Below, in pieces: positions 8,285-17,259 of a stretch of 64,000 nucleotides of DNA. A program made the position numbers and the translations under genes. Each line of letters starts with the position of its first letter. Position 1 is the first letter of the stretch. The stretch covers positions 43,722 to 107,721 of the forward strand of contig CAJWEV010000003.1 of assembly GCA_913031575.1 (NCBI GenBank), read 5' to 3'. The DNA comes from an uncultured Halieaceae bacterium. Its GTDB lineage: Bacteria > Pseudomonadota > Gammaproteobacteria > Pseudomonadales > Halieaceae. The notes under the pieces are model-generated. The model made no database searches, was not told the DNA's origin, and saw only the letters and a program-made list of their open reading frames with translations.

Positions 8285-9344
8285 TTTTACCCACCCTGAA
8301 TTTGCTGATCATGAGCGTGTGCTATTCGTTAATGACAAATCCGCGGGGCTGCAGGCCATTATCGCATTGCATAACACAAAACGGGGTTTTGCAATTGGTG
8401 GTTGTAGGATGTGGCCGTATGAAAGCGCTGAGGCGGCCTTTACTGATGTTCTCCGCTTATCTCGCGGTATGACCTATAAAAACGCCCTCGCAGGCATCAG
8501 TAGCGGTGGTGGTAAATCCGTCATTATCGGCGACCCGCGAACAGATAAGTCACCAGCCCTGTTCAGAGCGATGGGGACTGCCATTGAGTCACTCGGTGGA
8601 CGCTATATCGCGGCAGAGGATTCCGGTACCTCACCGGCCGATATGGCGGTCATGGCAGAAGCAACGTCCTATGTTGCAGGCCTTGAATCAGACTCTAATA
8701 GTGGTGATCCCTCACCCAGTACGGCCCTGGGTGTTTTCCTTAGCATTCGCGAGGCCGTTAGCTTCCGACTTGGCCGGTCCAATCTAGTTGGGGTGCGCGT
8801 GCACATACAGGGTTTGGGCAAAGTGGGCTTTGAACTCGCAAAATTGCTCGTCAGGAGTGGTGCCATAGTTGTTGCCAGCGATATCAACGAAGGTAATTGT
8901 CGCCTCGCCCGTGAAGAACTCTGCATACGCACTGTCAGCAATGAAGAATTACTCACCGGGAGCTGTGACGTTTTTGCGCCATGCGCACTTGGCGGAGTGC
9001 TGAATGAGTGGTCTATTCCAGCGCTCAACGCCACCATCATCGCAGGCGCGGCGAACAATCAACTACTAACCCAAGAGGATCATGTGCGATTGACCAATGC
9101 AGGGATTCTGTACTGCCCCGATTACTTGATTAACGCTGGCGGTGTCATCGACGTCTACCAACGCCGACATGGCGGTACGCAAAAAGAGATCGATGCTGGG
9201 TTATCAGCCATCGCAGCGCGTCTTTCGTCAATTCTATCGGAGGCCGATTCGCGTTGTATCTCGCCCGGGAAGGTGGCACAGGAGCGCGCCGAGTCGTTAA
9301 TTAATGGGTCAGAACTAGTTCCCATCCCGACAGCGGTGGCGTAA
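8274..9344 (+). CDS. Leucine/phenylalanine/valine dehydrogenase (Glu/Leu/Phe/Val family)
   Basis: A 356-residue NAD-dependent amino-acid dehydrogenase that deaminates branched-chain or aromatic amino acids to 2-oxo acids and ammonia. The substrate domain has GMTYKNALAGISSGGGKS, containing two lysines typical of substrate binding and catalysis. The Rossmann domain has VHIQGLGKVGFELAKLL, and the end of the cofactor domain has the conserved NAGGVIDVY. Its ATG overlaps the end of the oxidoreductase gene by 11 bases. Together they form a two-step route from amino acid to acyl-CoA. Choosing between Leu, Val and Phe specificity is not safe from sequence alone, though the IOR partner favours aromatic or branched substrates. 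Confidence 0.9.
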   Translation: MNTSFTHPEFADHERVLFVNDKSAGLQAIIALHNTKRGFAIGGCRMWPYESAEAAFTDVLRLSRGMTYKNALAGISSGGGKSVIIGDPRTDKSPALFRAMGTAIESLGGRYIAAEDSGTSPADMAVMAEATSYVAGLESDSNSGDPSPSTALGVFLSIREAVSFRLGRSNLVGVRVHIQGLGKVGFELAKLLVRSGAIVVASDINEGNCRLAREELCIRTVSNEELLTGSCDVFAPCALGGVLNEWSIPALNATIIAGAANNQLLTQEDHVRLTNAGILYCPDYLINAGGVIDVYQRRHGGTQKEIDAGLSAIAARLSSILSEADSRCISPGKVAQERAESLINGSELVPIPTAVA

Positions 9345-9361
9345 TCACTGCAAGCGAAAGG

Positions 9362-9438
9362 TGGGGTGGCTGATGGGTCTCGAACCCACTACCTCCGGAG
9401 CCACAATCCGGTGCTCTACCTGGTGAGCTACAGCCACC
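9362..9438 (-). tRNA. tRNA-His (GTG anticodon)
   Basis: The minus strand folds into a complete cloverleaf. Acceptor GTGGCTG pairs fully with CAGCCAC, the anticodon loop TTGTGGC carries GTG, the T loop reads TTCGAGA, and the CCA end is encoded. The extra G before position 1 faces the discriminator C, the hallmark of tRNA-His. It sits 53 bases from tRNA-Pro on the same strand and converges with the dehydrogenase gene. Confidence 0.95.
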
Positions 9439-9491
9439 ACTGAATGGGCAGTTACCCAAGGGTTTCGGCCGTGGCGATATGACCGAAAAAG

Positions 9492-9568
9492 TGGTCGGGG
9501 AGGAGGGATTCGAACCCCCGACATCCTGCTCCCAAAGCAGGCGCGCTACCAGACTGCGCTACACCCCG
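9492..9568 (-). tRNA. tRNA-Pro (TGG anticodon)
   Basis: The minus strand gives a cloverleaf with anticodon stem CCTGC/GCAGG around the loop TTTGGGA, so the anticodon is TGG. The T loop is TTCGAAT and the CCA is encoded. Acceptor strands CGGGGTG and CTCCCCG pair except at position 6-67, which is a T-T mismatch. Otherwise it matches gammaproteobacterial tRNA-Pro. It is probably co-transcribed with tRNA-His, and its upstream side faces the divergent folD gene. Confidence 0.93.
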
Positions 9569-9699
9569 AAAAATGCACGATGTTCAACATCTCGCGGGCG
9601 GCGAGTCTACAAGGTTTGCGGTCATTGGGTCAATTGCAGAAATCGCCTTTCGCCAACATTTGAATTCTGAAACAATTGCTAAAAAACGGGGGACTTTTT

Positions 9700-10545
9700 A
9701 TGCCGGCCACGCTTCTGGATGGAAAACACGTTGCGCAACTGACCGAGGCTAATCTTGCGGAGCGCGTTGCATCGCTCAAAGCGAAGACGGCCGATCGAAC
9801 TCCTGTCCTCGCCACAATATTAGTGGGCGATGATCCTGCTTCTGCTACCTACGTGAAGATGAAAGCAAATGCGTGTAAGCGCATTGGCATGAGGTCATTG
9901 GCAATCGAACTCCCAGCGTCTAGCAAGACCAATGAATTGCTTCGGGAAATCGAGCAACTGAACACCAATCCCGATGTTCATGGCATTTTGCTTCAGCACC
10001 CTGTCCCCGCTCACATCGATGAGCGAGCTGCCTTCGATATGATTGCGCTAGAGAAAGACGTCGACGGTGTCACCTGCTTGGGCTTTGGCCGGATGAGCAT
10101 GGGGGAAGCAGCTTACGGTTGTGCAACGCCACAAGGCATCATGCGGCTGCTGCAACACTATGAGATTGAACTCTCAGGCAAGCACGCCGTTGTCGTAGGA
10201 AGAAGTCCAATTCTCGGCAAACCCATGGCCATGATGATGCTTCAGGCAAACGCAACAGTGACTATCTGTCACTCTAGAACACAGAACCTCGAAGCACACA
10301 TTCGACAAGCCGACGTAATCGTTGGTGCTGTCGGACGACCTGAATTTATTCGCGCTGATTGCATTAAAGACGGTGCGGTCGTTGTTGACGCGGGCTATCA
10401 CCCGGGCGGAGTCGGTGACATTGAACTTGGCCCATTGGTTGATCGCGTTGCAGCTTACACACCCGTGCCAGGTGGCGTTGGTCCGATGACCATCAATACC
10501 TTGATAATGCAAACAGTTGAATCGGGAGAAAAAGCACTCACTTGA
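9700..10545 (+). CDS. folD: Bifunctional methylenetetrahydrofolate dehydrogenase/cyclohydrolase FolD
   Basis: FolD interconverts 5,10-methylene- and 10-formyl-tetrahydrofolate with NADP in the cytosol, feeding purine and formyl-Met synthesis. The 281-residue length fits the family. Visible signatures are [14 protein letters not shown] with the catalytic Lys region, [10 protein letters not shown], the cofactor loop [11 protein letters not shown], and [10 protein letters not shown] near the end. The track begins at a TTG at 9676. I choose the ATG at 9700 (MPATLLDGK) because GGGGGA precedes it and the family begins there. FolD beside cysS, glnS and ppiB, with tRNA genes close by, is a common gammaproteobacterial arrangement. 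Confidence 0.96.
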   Translation: MPATLLDGKHVAQLTEANLAERVASLKAKTADRTPVLATILVGDDPASATYVKMKANACKRIGMRSLAIELPASSKTNELLREIEQLNTNPDVHGILLQHPVPAHIDERAAFDMIALEKDVDGVTCLGFGRMSMGEAAYGCATPQGIMRLLQHYEIELSGKHAVVVGRSPILGKPMAMMMLQANATVTICHSRTQNLEAHIRQADVIVGAVGRPEFIRADCIKDGAVVVDAGYHPGGVGDIELGPLVDRVAAYTPVPGGVGPMTINTLIMQTVESGEKALT

Positions 10546-10571
10546 ATGTAGGCTAATCAGAGGAGCTTAAG

Positions 10572-11609
10572 TTGCTCTCGGATATTAAGTTTAAGACTGT
10601 CATTGCCAACGGCATTGCTTCGCGACTTGCCATGCAAGGCAGCGGTCCGCTGGTTGTTCTATGTCATGGCTGGCCCGAGAGCTGGTATAGCTGGCGCCAC
10701 CAAATCCCGGCCCTCGCAAAAGCGGGTTATACTGCCGTCGCTTATGATGTGCGCGGCTATGGTGAATCAGACAAACCCCATGCGGTAGAGGCCTATACCC
10801 TCAAAGAGCTCGCCGCGGATGTCATCGGCATTAGCGACGCTCTGGGGTTTGATCGATTCATCACGATCGGTCATGACTGGGGCGGTCCCATTGCACTGAC
10901 GACAGCCCTACTGTACCCAGATCGTGTCTATGCCACGGGTTCGCTCTCAGTCCCCCACTTGACTCGACCACCACTTCCAACTCTCGATTTGTGGCGTGAA
11001 CTTTACAAGGATCGTTTTTTCTACCAGCTGTACTTCCTGAACGAGGGAATTGCTGAAGCTGAATTTGAAGCTAATTTAGCCGAATCTCTGTTCCTAGTTT
11101 ATACGGCCATTGATGCTCGAGGTATGGCTCACCAGAGGGCAAATGCGGAAGGCGGATTCGCCGGTATCAAACCTGCTAACGCGAAGTTACTAGACGGTAT
11201 GACACGCTTTGACAGCTTCCCAGATTGGTTCTCGCAAGATGACTTGGACTACCTCGTATCGCAGTTTAAGCTGAGTGGGAAACGAGGACCCTACAACCGC
11301 TACCGCGCGCAAAATTTAGATTGGCACGAACTCGCTCACTTGGATGGTGCGACAATCCGACAACCCGCATTCTTTATCACTGGCGAATTAGATCCCGTCA
11401 GTAGCTTCGTTCCCCTCAGCAGTCCATTCATCGATCACGTTCGAAAGAACTACGATAATCTGATTATCGCCCGAGAGTTACCGAATGTGGGTCACTGGAC
11501 CGCCGAAGAGGCACCTGAAACTGTGAATGAAACAATGTTGGAATTCCTAAAACAGGTACATACATCGCAGTCGAGTTTGAACCTAGGCTCTGCGCCACGT
11601 AGCACCTGA
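10572..11609 (+). CDS. Alpha/beta hydrolase, soluble epoxide hydrolase-like
   Basis: A 345-residue alpha/beta hydrolase. The oxyanion motif is HGWPESWYSWRHQ, the nucleophile elbow is GHDWGG with Asp as nucleophile, the acid lies in TGELDPVSSF, and the catalytic His is in NVGHWTAEEAPE. An Asp nucleophile with a Trp after it is the soluble epoxide hydrolase pattern, although haloalkane dehalogenases share it. The start is TTG with a strong AGGAG six bases upstream. It follows folD by 26 bases. Its last 27 bases overlap the convergent cysS gene. The substrate is unknown. Confidence 0.85.
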   Translation: MLSDIKFKTVIANGIASRLAMQGSGPLVVLCHGWPESWYSWRHQIPALAKAGYTAVAYDVRGYGESDKPHAVEAYTLKELAADVIGISDALGFDRFITIGHDWGGPIALTTALLYPDRVYATGSLSVPHLTRPPLPTLDLWRELYKDRFFYQLYFLNEGIAEAEFEANLAESLFLVYTAIDARGMAHQRANAEGGFAGIKPANAKLLDGMTRFDSFPDWFSQDDLDYLVSQFKLSGKRGPYNRYRAQNLDWHELAHLDGATIRQPAFFITGELDPVSSFVPLSSPFIDHVRKNYDNLIIARELPNVGHWTAEEAPETVNETMLEFLKQVHTSQSSLNLGSAPRST

Positions 11610-12962
11610 TACACCGTCCTCAATGATAATACCCGCGGCTTTGAGTTCATCACGTATCGCGTCGGCTCGTGAGAAATTTTTACTCAGTTTTGCCTCAGCA
11701 CGGTCGATCAGCATTTGATCTATGAGCTCCGTCGATAAACCATCACCACCAGTATCAAATTTCGACAACCACATCGCGGGATCCTCCGACAGGATTCCCA
11801 ATACAGCGCCACCAGCCAGTAAAGCCGCTTTTGCTGGGCCCTTATCAGTCTCTGAAGCTTTGTTAAGTGCTTTCGCCAGCTGGTGAAGCTCAGCAATTGC
11901 GGCAGGAGTATTCAAATCATCAAGAAGCGCAGTAAAAACCGGTGAAAGGTGAGCCTCTGCTGCCTCGATTGCGATATCTCCCGCATTGCGCAACGCGAGA
12001 TAAAAACCATCTAAGGTGGATTGTGCGTTATCGAGAAGCTCTTTTGAAAAGTTGAGGGGCGAGCGGTAGTGAGCCGACAGAAGCGCGAACCGAAGGGTTT
12101 CCCCCGAGTACTTTTCGAGTAACTCTCGTACGGTCCTCACGTTGCCTAGCGATTTAGACATCTTTTCGCCGTCCATATCGACATAGGCATTGTGCATCCA
12201 GGTGCCAACGAAACTACCTTCGTAACCGCAACAACTCTGTGCTCGCTCGTTTTCGTGGTGCGGGAAGATCAGGTCCCTGCCGCCTCCGTGAATGTCAATA
12301 TTGTCACCCAAATGCTGGTGGATCATGGCTGAGCACTCGAGGTGCCATCCGGGGCGACCCCAACCGTAGTCACTTTCCCAACCGGGATCATCGCCAGTAG
12401 ACGGTTTCCATAACACAAAGTCACCGGGATGCCGCTTATATGAAGCTACCTCTACACGCGCACCTGCCATCATGTCCTCGAGGTTACGGCCACTTAACGC
12501 GCCATAATCGTCCATCGAGGTAACGTCGAAGAGCACGTGCCCCTCAGACACGTAAGCATGTCCACGATCGATCAGTCGTGCGGCAAGATCCAACATCCCC
12601 TCTACATGCTCTGTCGCCTGTGGCTCGATTGAGGGATCGAGATTGTTCAGGGCCGCCATGTCTTGGCGAAACTTGTCAGTGAACTCCTGAGTTAGCGTCA
12701 TGATATCGGTGCCACGCTCACGTGCTGCAACAATAATCTTGTCGTCTATGTCCGTAATGTTACGGGCATAAGTCACCTTAGGATACAACGCTTGCAGCAC
12801 CCGAAATAACGTATCGAAAACCACTACCGGCCGCGCGTTTCCAATGTGGACGAGGTTATAGACCGTGGGACCGCAGACGTACATTCGGATGTGGTGAGGA
12901 TCGATGGCTTTGAAGACGGATTTTCCTCCGCCTGCGCTGTTAGTGAGGAGTAGTTCAGTCAT
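11583..12962 (-). CDS. cysS: Cysteinyl-tRNA synthetase
   Basis: A 459-residue class I synthetase that charges tRNA-Cys. The HIGH-type motif is HIGNARP, and KMSKS is exact in GEKMSKSLGN. Zinc ligands are visible in YVCGPTVYN, GWHLECSAM and HHENE. The track extends upstream to 13127, but the family start MTELLLTNS is the ATG at 12960-12962. This start lies inside the last codons of glnS, giving an 8-base overlap, so the two are translated in series. The 3' end overlaps the convergent hydrolase gene by 27 bases. Confidence 0.96.
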   Translation of the reverse strand: MTELLLTNSAGGGKSVFKAIDPHHIRMYVCGPTVYNLVHIGNARPVVVFDTLFRVLQALYPKVTYARNITDIDDKIIVAARERGTDIMTLTQEFTDKFRQDMAALNNLDPSIEPQATEHVEGMLDLAARLIDRGHAYVSEGHVLFDVTSMDDYGALSGRNLEDMMAGARVEVASYKRHPGDFVLWKPSTGDDPGWESDYGWGRPGWHLECSAMIHQHLGDNIDIHGGGRDLIFPHHENERAQSCCGYEGSFVGTWMHNAYVDMDGEKMSKSLGNVRTVRELLEKYSGETLRFALLSAHYRSPLNFSKELLDNAQSTLDGFYLALRNAGDIAIEAAEAHLSPVFTALLDDLNTPAAIAELHQLAKALNKASETDKGPAKAALLAGGAVLGILSEDPAMWLSKFDTGGDGLSTELIDQMLIDRAEAKLSKNFSRADAIRDELKAAGIIIEDGVSGATWRRA

Positions 12963-14607
12963 TACTAATCCGCGTATCACGCAGCCCAATAACTCTATTA
13001 AACACAGGCTTCCCGCCAGTATGGTCAAACCTATCAGCCACAAAGTAGCCCACACGTTCAAATTGGAACCGATCCTCAGGATCTGCCGAGGCGAGGGATG
13101 CTTCAATAATCGCTTGGCCGACAACAAGCGACGCCGGATTGATCACATCATCCATATTGTCTGCTGTTGATGGATCTTCCACGGTGAAAAGACGATCGTA
13201 GCTTCTAATTTCTGCGAGAATTCCTGTCGTAGCATCGACCCAATGAATGACGCCCTTAGCCTTCACACCATCATCTGGGTCTTCACCTAGAGTCTGAGGT
13301 ACTATCGATGCATAAACCGTGGTCACCTCGCCGTCAGCATCGACATCGCATCGATCTGCTTCGATGACGTAACTACCACGCAAACGGACCCGCTTCCCTA
13401 AAACCAGTCGTTTGAATTTCTTATTAGCCTCCTGTCGGAAGTCATCTTTATCAATCCAGATCTTAGGTCCAAAGTGAACCTCGCGCTTACCCAAAGTGTT
13501 ATCTGCAGGGTGATTTGCCAACATCAATACCTCAGGCGCTTCGAGGTTGCTGATCTGAAGCTTGATTGGGTTCAATACAGCCATGGCACGTGGCGCGGTC
13601 ACATTGAGATCATTGCGGACCGCACTCTCGAGCATAGCAACATCGACCACACCATCAGAACGTGATGTTCCTACCTCCTCGCAAAAATGCCGCAACGCCG
13701 ACGGTGTGTAGCCGCGCCGACGCATCCCGGCAATGGTTGGCATGCGAGGATCATCCCAGCCGCTGACGACACCCGAATCAACGAGAAGCTTCAGCTTTCG
13801 CTTACTGGTGACCGTAAAGTTGACGTTCAAGCGGGCAAATTCGTATTGCCGTGGTCTGGAGGGCACCGGTAGATTGTCAATAAACCAGTCATACAGTGGC
13901 TTATGATCCTCAAACTCAAGCGTACATATAGAATGCGAAATGCCTTCAATCGCATCTTCCTGTCCGTGCGCAAAATCATAAGTGGGATAGATAACCCACT
14001 CATCGCCCGTTTGGTGATGCGCTACTCGGCGTATTCGATAAAGCGTTGGATCCCGTAAGTTGATGTTCGGAGATGCTGTATCAATTTTGGCGCGCAGTAC
14101 CCGCGAGCCATCCTCAAACTCACCCGCTTTCATTGCAGCGAAAAGAGCATGATTCTCGGCGATCGACCGATTCCTGTACGGGCTATTTTTACCCGGTGAT
14201 GTCAATGTGCCTCGGTAGTCACGTGCCTCGTCTGCGCTCAAGTCACAAACGTAAGCCTTGCCTTCATCTATGAGGTGAAGAGCCCACTCAAAAAACTGCT
14301 GGAAATAACTTGATGCATAACGTGCCTCACCGTCCCACTCGTAGCCCAGCCATTTCACGTCCGCCTTAATGGCATCAATGAAGACTTGGCTCTCCTTTTC
14401 GGGGTTGGTGTCATCAAAGCGCAGATTACAAACCCCACCATACTGCTCGGCCAGTCCAAAATTAACGGTAATCGACTTTGCGTGGCCAATATGTAAGAAA
14501 CCGTTGGGCTCGGGCGGAAAACGAGTTACGACTCTATCCACAACCCCAGCGTCCAGATCACTCTGAATTTGAGTCCGTAGAAAGTTACTGCGAGGTTCTG
14601 TGTCCAT
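12955..14607 (-). CDS. glnS: Glutaminyl-tRNA synthetase
   Basis: A 550-residue class I synthetase for tRNA-Gln, normal for gammaproteobacteria. The HIGH motif is GFLHIGHAKS near residue 40. The second signature reads TSKRKLKLLV, where the E. coli enzyme has MSKRKLNLLV, so Met is replaced by Thr. The C-terminal anticodon-binding barrels are intact (FQFERVGYFV, PVFNRVIGLRD). It is the upstream gene of a glnS-cysS pair and diverges from ppiB across 149 bases that should hold both promoters. Confidence 0.96.
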   Translation of the reverse strand: MDTEPRSNFLRTQIQSDLDAGVVDRVVTRFPPEPNGFLHIGHAKSITVNFGLAEQYGGVCNLRFDDTNPEKESQVFIDAIKADVKWLGYEWDGEARYASSYFQQFFEWALHLIDEGKAYVCDLSADEARDYRGTLTSPGKNSPYRNRSIAENHALFAAMKAGEFEDGSRVLRAKIDTASPNINLRDPTLYRIRRVAHHQTGDEWVIYPTYDFAHGQEDAIEGISHSICTLEFEDHKPLYDWFIDNLPVPSRPRQYEFARLNVNFTVTSKRKLKLLVDSGVVSGWDDPRMPTIAGMRRRGYTPSALRHFCEEVGTSRSDGVVDVAMLESAVRNDLNVTAPRAMAVLNPIKLQISNLEAPEVLMLANHPADNTLGKREVHFGPKIWIDKDDFRQEANKKFKRLVLGKRVRLRGSYVIEADRCDVDADGEVTTVYASIVPQTLGEDPDDGVKAKGVIHWVDATTGILAEIRSYDRLFTVEDPSTADNMDDVINPASLVVGQAIIEASLASADPEDRFQFERVGYFVADRFDHTGGKPVFNRVIGLRDTRISND

Positions 14608-14756
14608 TCGACGCCCTTGATATACAGATGCGAGTTTACCAAGCGAAACCGGTCACGTCAGTTTCCAACAACGGTGACAGCCTGGTAGTAATTTACTCGA
14701 ATGCACAAGGCTGACCTTGTATCATTCCCTCTTTCTCACTAAAGGCAGTATTAACC

Positions 14757-15266
14757 ATGGCGATGACTCGCGTATTAATGAAAACGCTTCTCGGCGATAT
14801 GACTTTGGAGCTGGATGCCGATAAAGCGCCAGTCACCGTCGCAAATTTCGTCGAGTACGCTCAAAGCGGGCACTACGACGGCACTATATTCCATCGAGTG
14901 ATTAACAACTTTATGTTGCAAGGCGGTGGTTTTGATACCGACATGCATCAGAAAGGCACTAACGCGCCCATTCAAAATGAAGCCAATAATGGCTTGAAGA
15001 ACGACCGCGGCACCATCGCCATGGCCCGTACAATGGATCCTCACTCTGCGACCGCGCAATTTTTTATCAATGTCTCAGACAATGACTTCTTGAACTTCTC
15101 AGGTGAGAACATGCAGGGCTGGGGCTATGCGGTATTTGGTCGCGTCATTGAGGGCGAGGAGGTACTTGACAAGATCCGCGTTGTCCCAACCGGCAGTCAG
15201 GCAGGTCACCAAGACGTACCTAATGACCCTATCGTGATCGAATCTGTCACGGTGCTGTCCGACTAA
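14757..15266 (+). CDS. ppiB: Cytoplasmic peptidyl-prolyl cis-trans isomerase B (cyclophilin)
   Basis: A 169-residue single-domain cyclophilin with no signal peptide, so it acts in the cytosol on proline peptide bonds. The catalytic Arg lies in [15 protein letters not shown], and the pocket residues are in [17 protein letters not shown]. Only two bases separate it from lpxH, so the two form an operon, in the order conserved in Pseudomonas and relatives. Two ATG codons lie close together at the start (MAMTRV). The first is used here, with a weak AAAGG about nine bases upstream. Confidence 0.95.
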   Translation: MAMTRVLMKTLLGDMTLELDADKAPVTVANFVEYAQSGHYDGTIFHRVINNFMLQGGGFDTDMHQKGTNAPIQNEANNGLKNDRGTIAMARTMDPHSATAQFFINVSDNDFLNFSGENMQGWGYAVFGRVIEGEEVLDKIRVVPTGSQAGHQDVPNDPIVIESVTVLSD

Positions 15267-15268
15267 GC

Positions 15269-15979
15269 ATGACGCAATCCCTGTTCATCAGCGACCTACA
15301 TTTAAGCGAGGATACGCCACACATCGAACAAGGGTTGAAAACACTCCTAAAACAACAAGGCGATATCGATCGCCTTTTTTTATTGGGTGACATCTTCGAA
15401 GCATGGATTGGAGATGACGATGACAGCCCATTGGCACTGCGTTTTGCCGAAGCCATGAAACGGATCGCAAATGCTGGCACTCAAATCTACTTTACCCGCG
15501 GTAATCGGGATTTCCTCGTTGGCCACAATTATCTGGATCAATTCGGTGCAACGCTACTAAGCGACTCGGTGTGTATAGAGGTTGCTGGTGAATCCACTCT
15601 ACTGATGCACGGTGACCTACTCTGCTCCGATGACGTCGATTATTTGGCCTTCCGCGCCATCGCCCACAACCGGGAGTGGCAGGCGGAAATTTTGAGCAAG
15701 TCACTCGAAGACCGAAGAGCACTGGCAAAACAACTCCGCATAATGAGCAGAGAGGCCGCCAGCAACAAGGCTGAGGACATTATGGACGTGAACAGTAAAA
15801 CCGTTGGCTCCGTGATGGCCGAACATGGTGTCAAACGACTGATACACGGCCACACTCACAGACCGTTCCGACATTCACTGCGAAGCGCTGAACGAATCGT
15901 ATTGGGCGACTGGAATGAGACCTGTTGGTGTTTACGTGAAGATGGAACGTCGCTGGAGCTGTTCGAGTTCTCGCTTTAA
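15269..15979 (+). CDS. lpxH: UDP-2,3-diacylglucosamine diphosphatase LpxH
   Basis: LpxH cleaves UDP-2,3-diacylglucosamine to lipid X and UMP at the inner membrane surface during lipid A synthesis. The 236 residues show the full calcineurin-like metal set: FISDLHLS, GDIFEAWIGDD, TRGNRDF, LMHGDLLCSDD and IHGHTHRP. The length is near the usual 240. It follows ppiB by two bases, and its stop lies four bases from the convergent miaE gene. Its presence supports a Gram-negative host with standard lipid A. Confidence 0.95.
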   Translation: MTQSLFISDLHLSEDTPHIEQGLKTLLKQQGDIDRLFLLGDIFEAWIGDDDDSPLALRFAEAMKRIANAGTQIYFTRGNRDFLVGHNYLDQFGATLLSDSVCIEVAGESTLLMHGDLLCSDDVDYLAFRAIAHNREWQAEILSKSLEDRRALAKQLRIMSREAASNKAEDIMDVNSKTVGSVMAEHGVKRLIHGHTHRPFRHSLRSAERIVLGDWNETCWCLREDGTSLELFEFSL

Positions 15980-15983
15980 CTAG

Positions 15984-16607
15984 CTAGTTGCAACTTCTTG
16001 GCACGCCGCTGTGAAAGCGTATCTCGGCATCCTCGCTCTCGATGAGCTCCTTTTCCACCGAGCAGAATAAAGCTAAACGCTCCTCCACAACGTTTGCATC
16101 CTCTAGCCCTTTTGCCAGGCTGATGTAATCCATAAAATGGCGCGACTCACTTTTCAATAGCGATGTATAGAAGCCTCGCAACGCGTCATCCACATGGGGT
16201 GCTAACGCCGCAAACCGTTCGCAGGAGCGGGCCTCAATAAGTGCCCCGATGATAAGCGTGTCCACTAATTTATGTGGATCTTGTTTACGAACCATTTCCC
16301 GTAGCGTTTGCGCGTAACGCGATGCCGTTACCGACTCGTAAGAAATACCTCGCTGCGTCATCAGTTTCAGCACTTGCTCAAAATGCCTCAACTCCTCTCG
16401 AGCCAGTCGTGACATTTTATTCAGAAGCGGTGTGTTGTCCGTGTAACGATGCATCAGCGACATTGCGGTTGCCGCCGCCTTCTTCTCACAATTCGCGTGA
16501 TCAATCATCAGTACTGGCAAAGACTTTACCGCCGCCGATAACCACGCTTCGGGCGTCCGGCATGGCAAAAAATCAAAAACGGCCGTCAAATCTACTGTCG
16601 ACGGCAT
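15984..16607 (-). CDS. miaE: tRNA 2-methylthio-N6-isopentenyladenosine(37) hydroxylase MiaE
   Basis: A 207-residue ferritin-like non-heme diiron monooxygenase that hydroxylates the isopentenyl side chain of ms2i6A37 in tRNA. Iron ligands are seen as DHANCEKKAAA, LAREELRHFEQVL (the ExxH pair), EARSCERF and KSESRHFMDYI. Length and motif order match the family. Three bases separate it from the upstream DUF1289 gene, so the two are one operon facing away from acnB. Confidence 0.92.
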   Translation of the reverse strand: MPSTVDLTAVFDFLPCRTPEAWLSAAVKSLPVLMIDHANCEKKAAATAMSLMHRYTDNTPLLNKMSRLAREELRHFEQVLKLMTQRGISYESVTASRYAQTLREMVRKQDPHKLVDTLIIGALIEARSCERFAALAPHVDDALRGFYTSLLKSESRHFMDYISLAKGLEDANVVEERLALFCSVEKELIESEDAEIRFHSGVPRSCN

Positions 16608-16610
16608 AGC

Positions 16611-17105
16611 TTAGCGCTGCGCTTCTTCGAAGAGATCGGGTGTTGCGAGATAACGATCGTAGTGGGCTGTCGACAACACCCAGAAATCCTCGTCGATTTT
16701 ATCACGTAGCTCAATAAGACTCAGATCGGCCCACGATGAATGCACTCGGAATCCATATTTACAAGGATCGCTAATCTGGCTCGCACCTGCCTTGAGTAGT
16801 TGGAATAGCCAGCAGTATTCATCATGCTCGTCGTTGTATCTCACCAGTTGCGTATCAAGCTGCCATTTCAGTAGCCCACGATCTATGACCGTGCATTTAT
16901 GAGCGCAGGCCTGCGACAAAAATTGCGACAGTCGTTGATCAACAAATCGCTTTTCGTCCTGCGAGTAGCCGTTCCAGTTGATAACCTCGTGGCTAAATCG
17001 CTTGCAACCCCGACACACGCTGTCACCAATACCGGTTGAGCAGACGCCAATGCAAGGCGTCTTGATCGGCTTGCGGTTCGTTTGTGGTGGGTTATCCGTC
17101 GACAT
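16611..17105 (-). CDS. DUF1289-domain protein with C-terminal extension
   Basis: About 164 residues. The N-terminal DUF1289 unit has four regularly spaced cysteines in TPCIGVCSTGIGDSVCRGC, probably a metal site, followed by NWNGYSQDEKRFVDQRL. Most DUF1289 proteins are under 100 residues. Here the following 90 residues, rich in Trp and Tyr, have no family I can name. I use the ATG at 17103-17105 rather than the track start eight codons earlier, because the conserved part begins just after it. It is the promoter-proximal partner of miaE and diverges from acnB. The function of DUF1289 is unknown. Confidence 0.8.
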   Translation of the reverse strand: MSTDNPPQTNRKPIKTPCIGVCSTGIGDSVCRGCKRFSHEVINWNGYSQDEKRFVDQRLSQFLSQACAHKCTVIDRGLLKWQLDTQLVRYNDEHDEYCWLFQLLKAGASQISDPCKYGFRVHSSWADLSLIELRDKIDEDFWVLSTAHYDRYLATPDLFEEAQR

Positions 17106-17259
17106 GATGCAAAAGTCTAGGATAAACACCGCGTGAATGCACAGAATTGATCGAATCGCTGTCGACAGACCTGGTCACAAGCTATAATTTGCGCGCCGAA
17201 GAGCAAGGTGCCCTTTCAAAGTGGGCGCCCTCACAAATTCTGGGGAAGAGGAAATTTCA

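Noticed and set aside
9479-9670. 63-aa plus-strand ORF over tRNA-Pro
   Set aside because: It is the complement of the tRNA gene, and its protein (EEGFEPPTSCSQSRRATRLRYTP) is the well-known false peptide produced by tRNA sequence.
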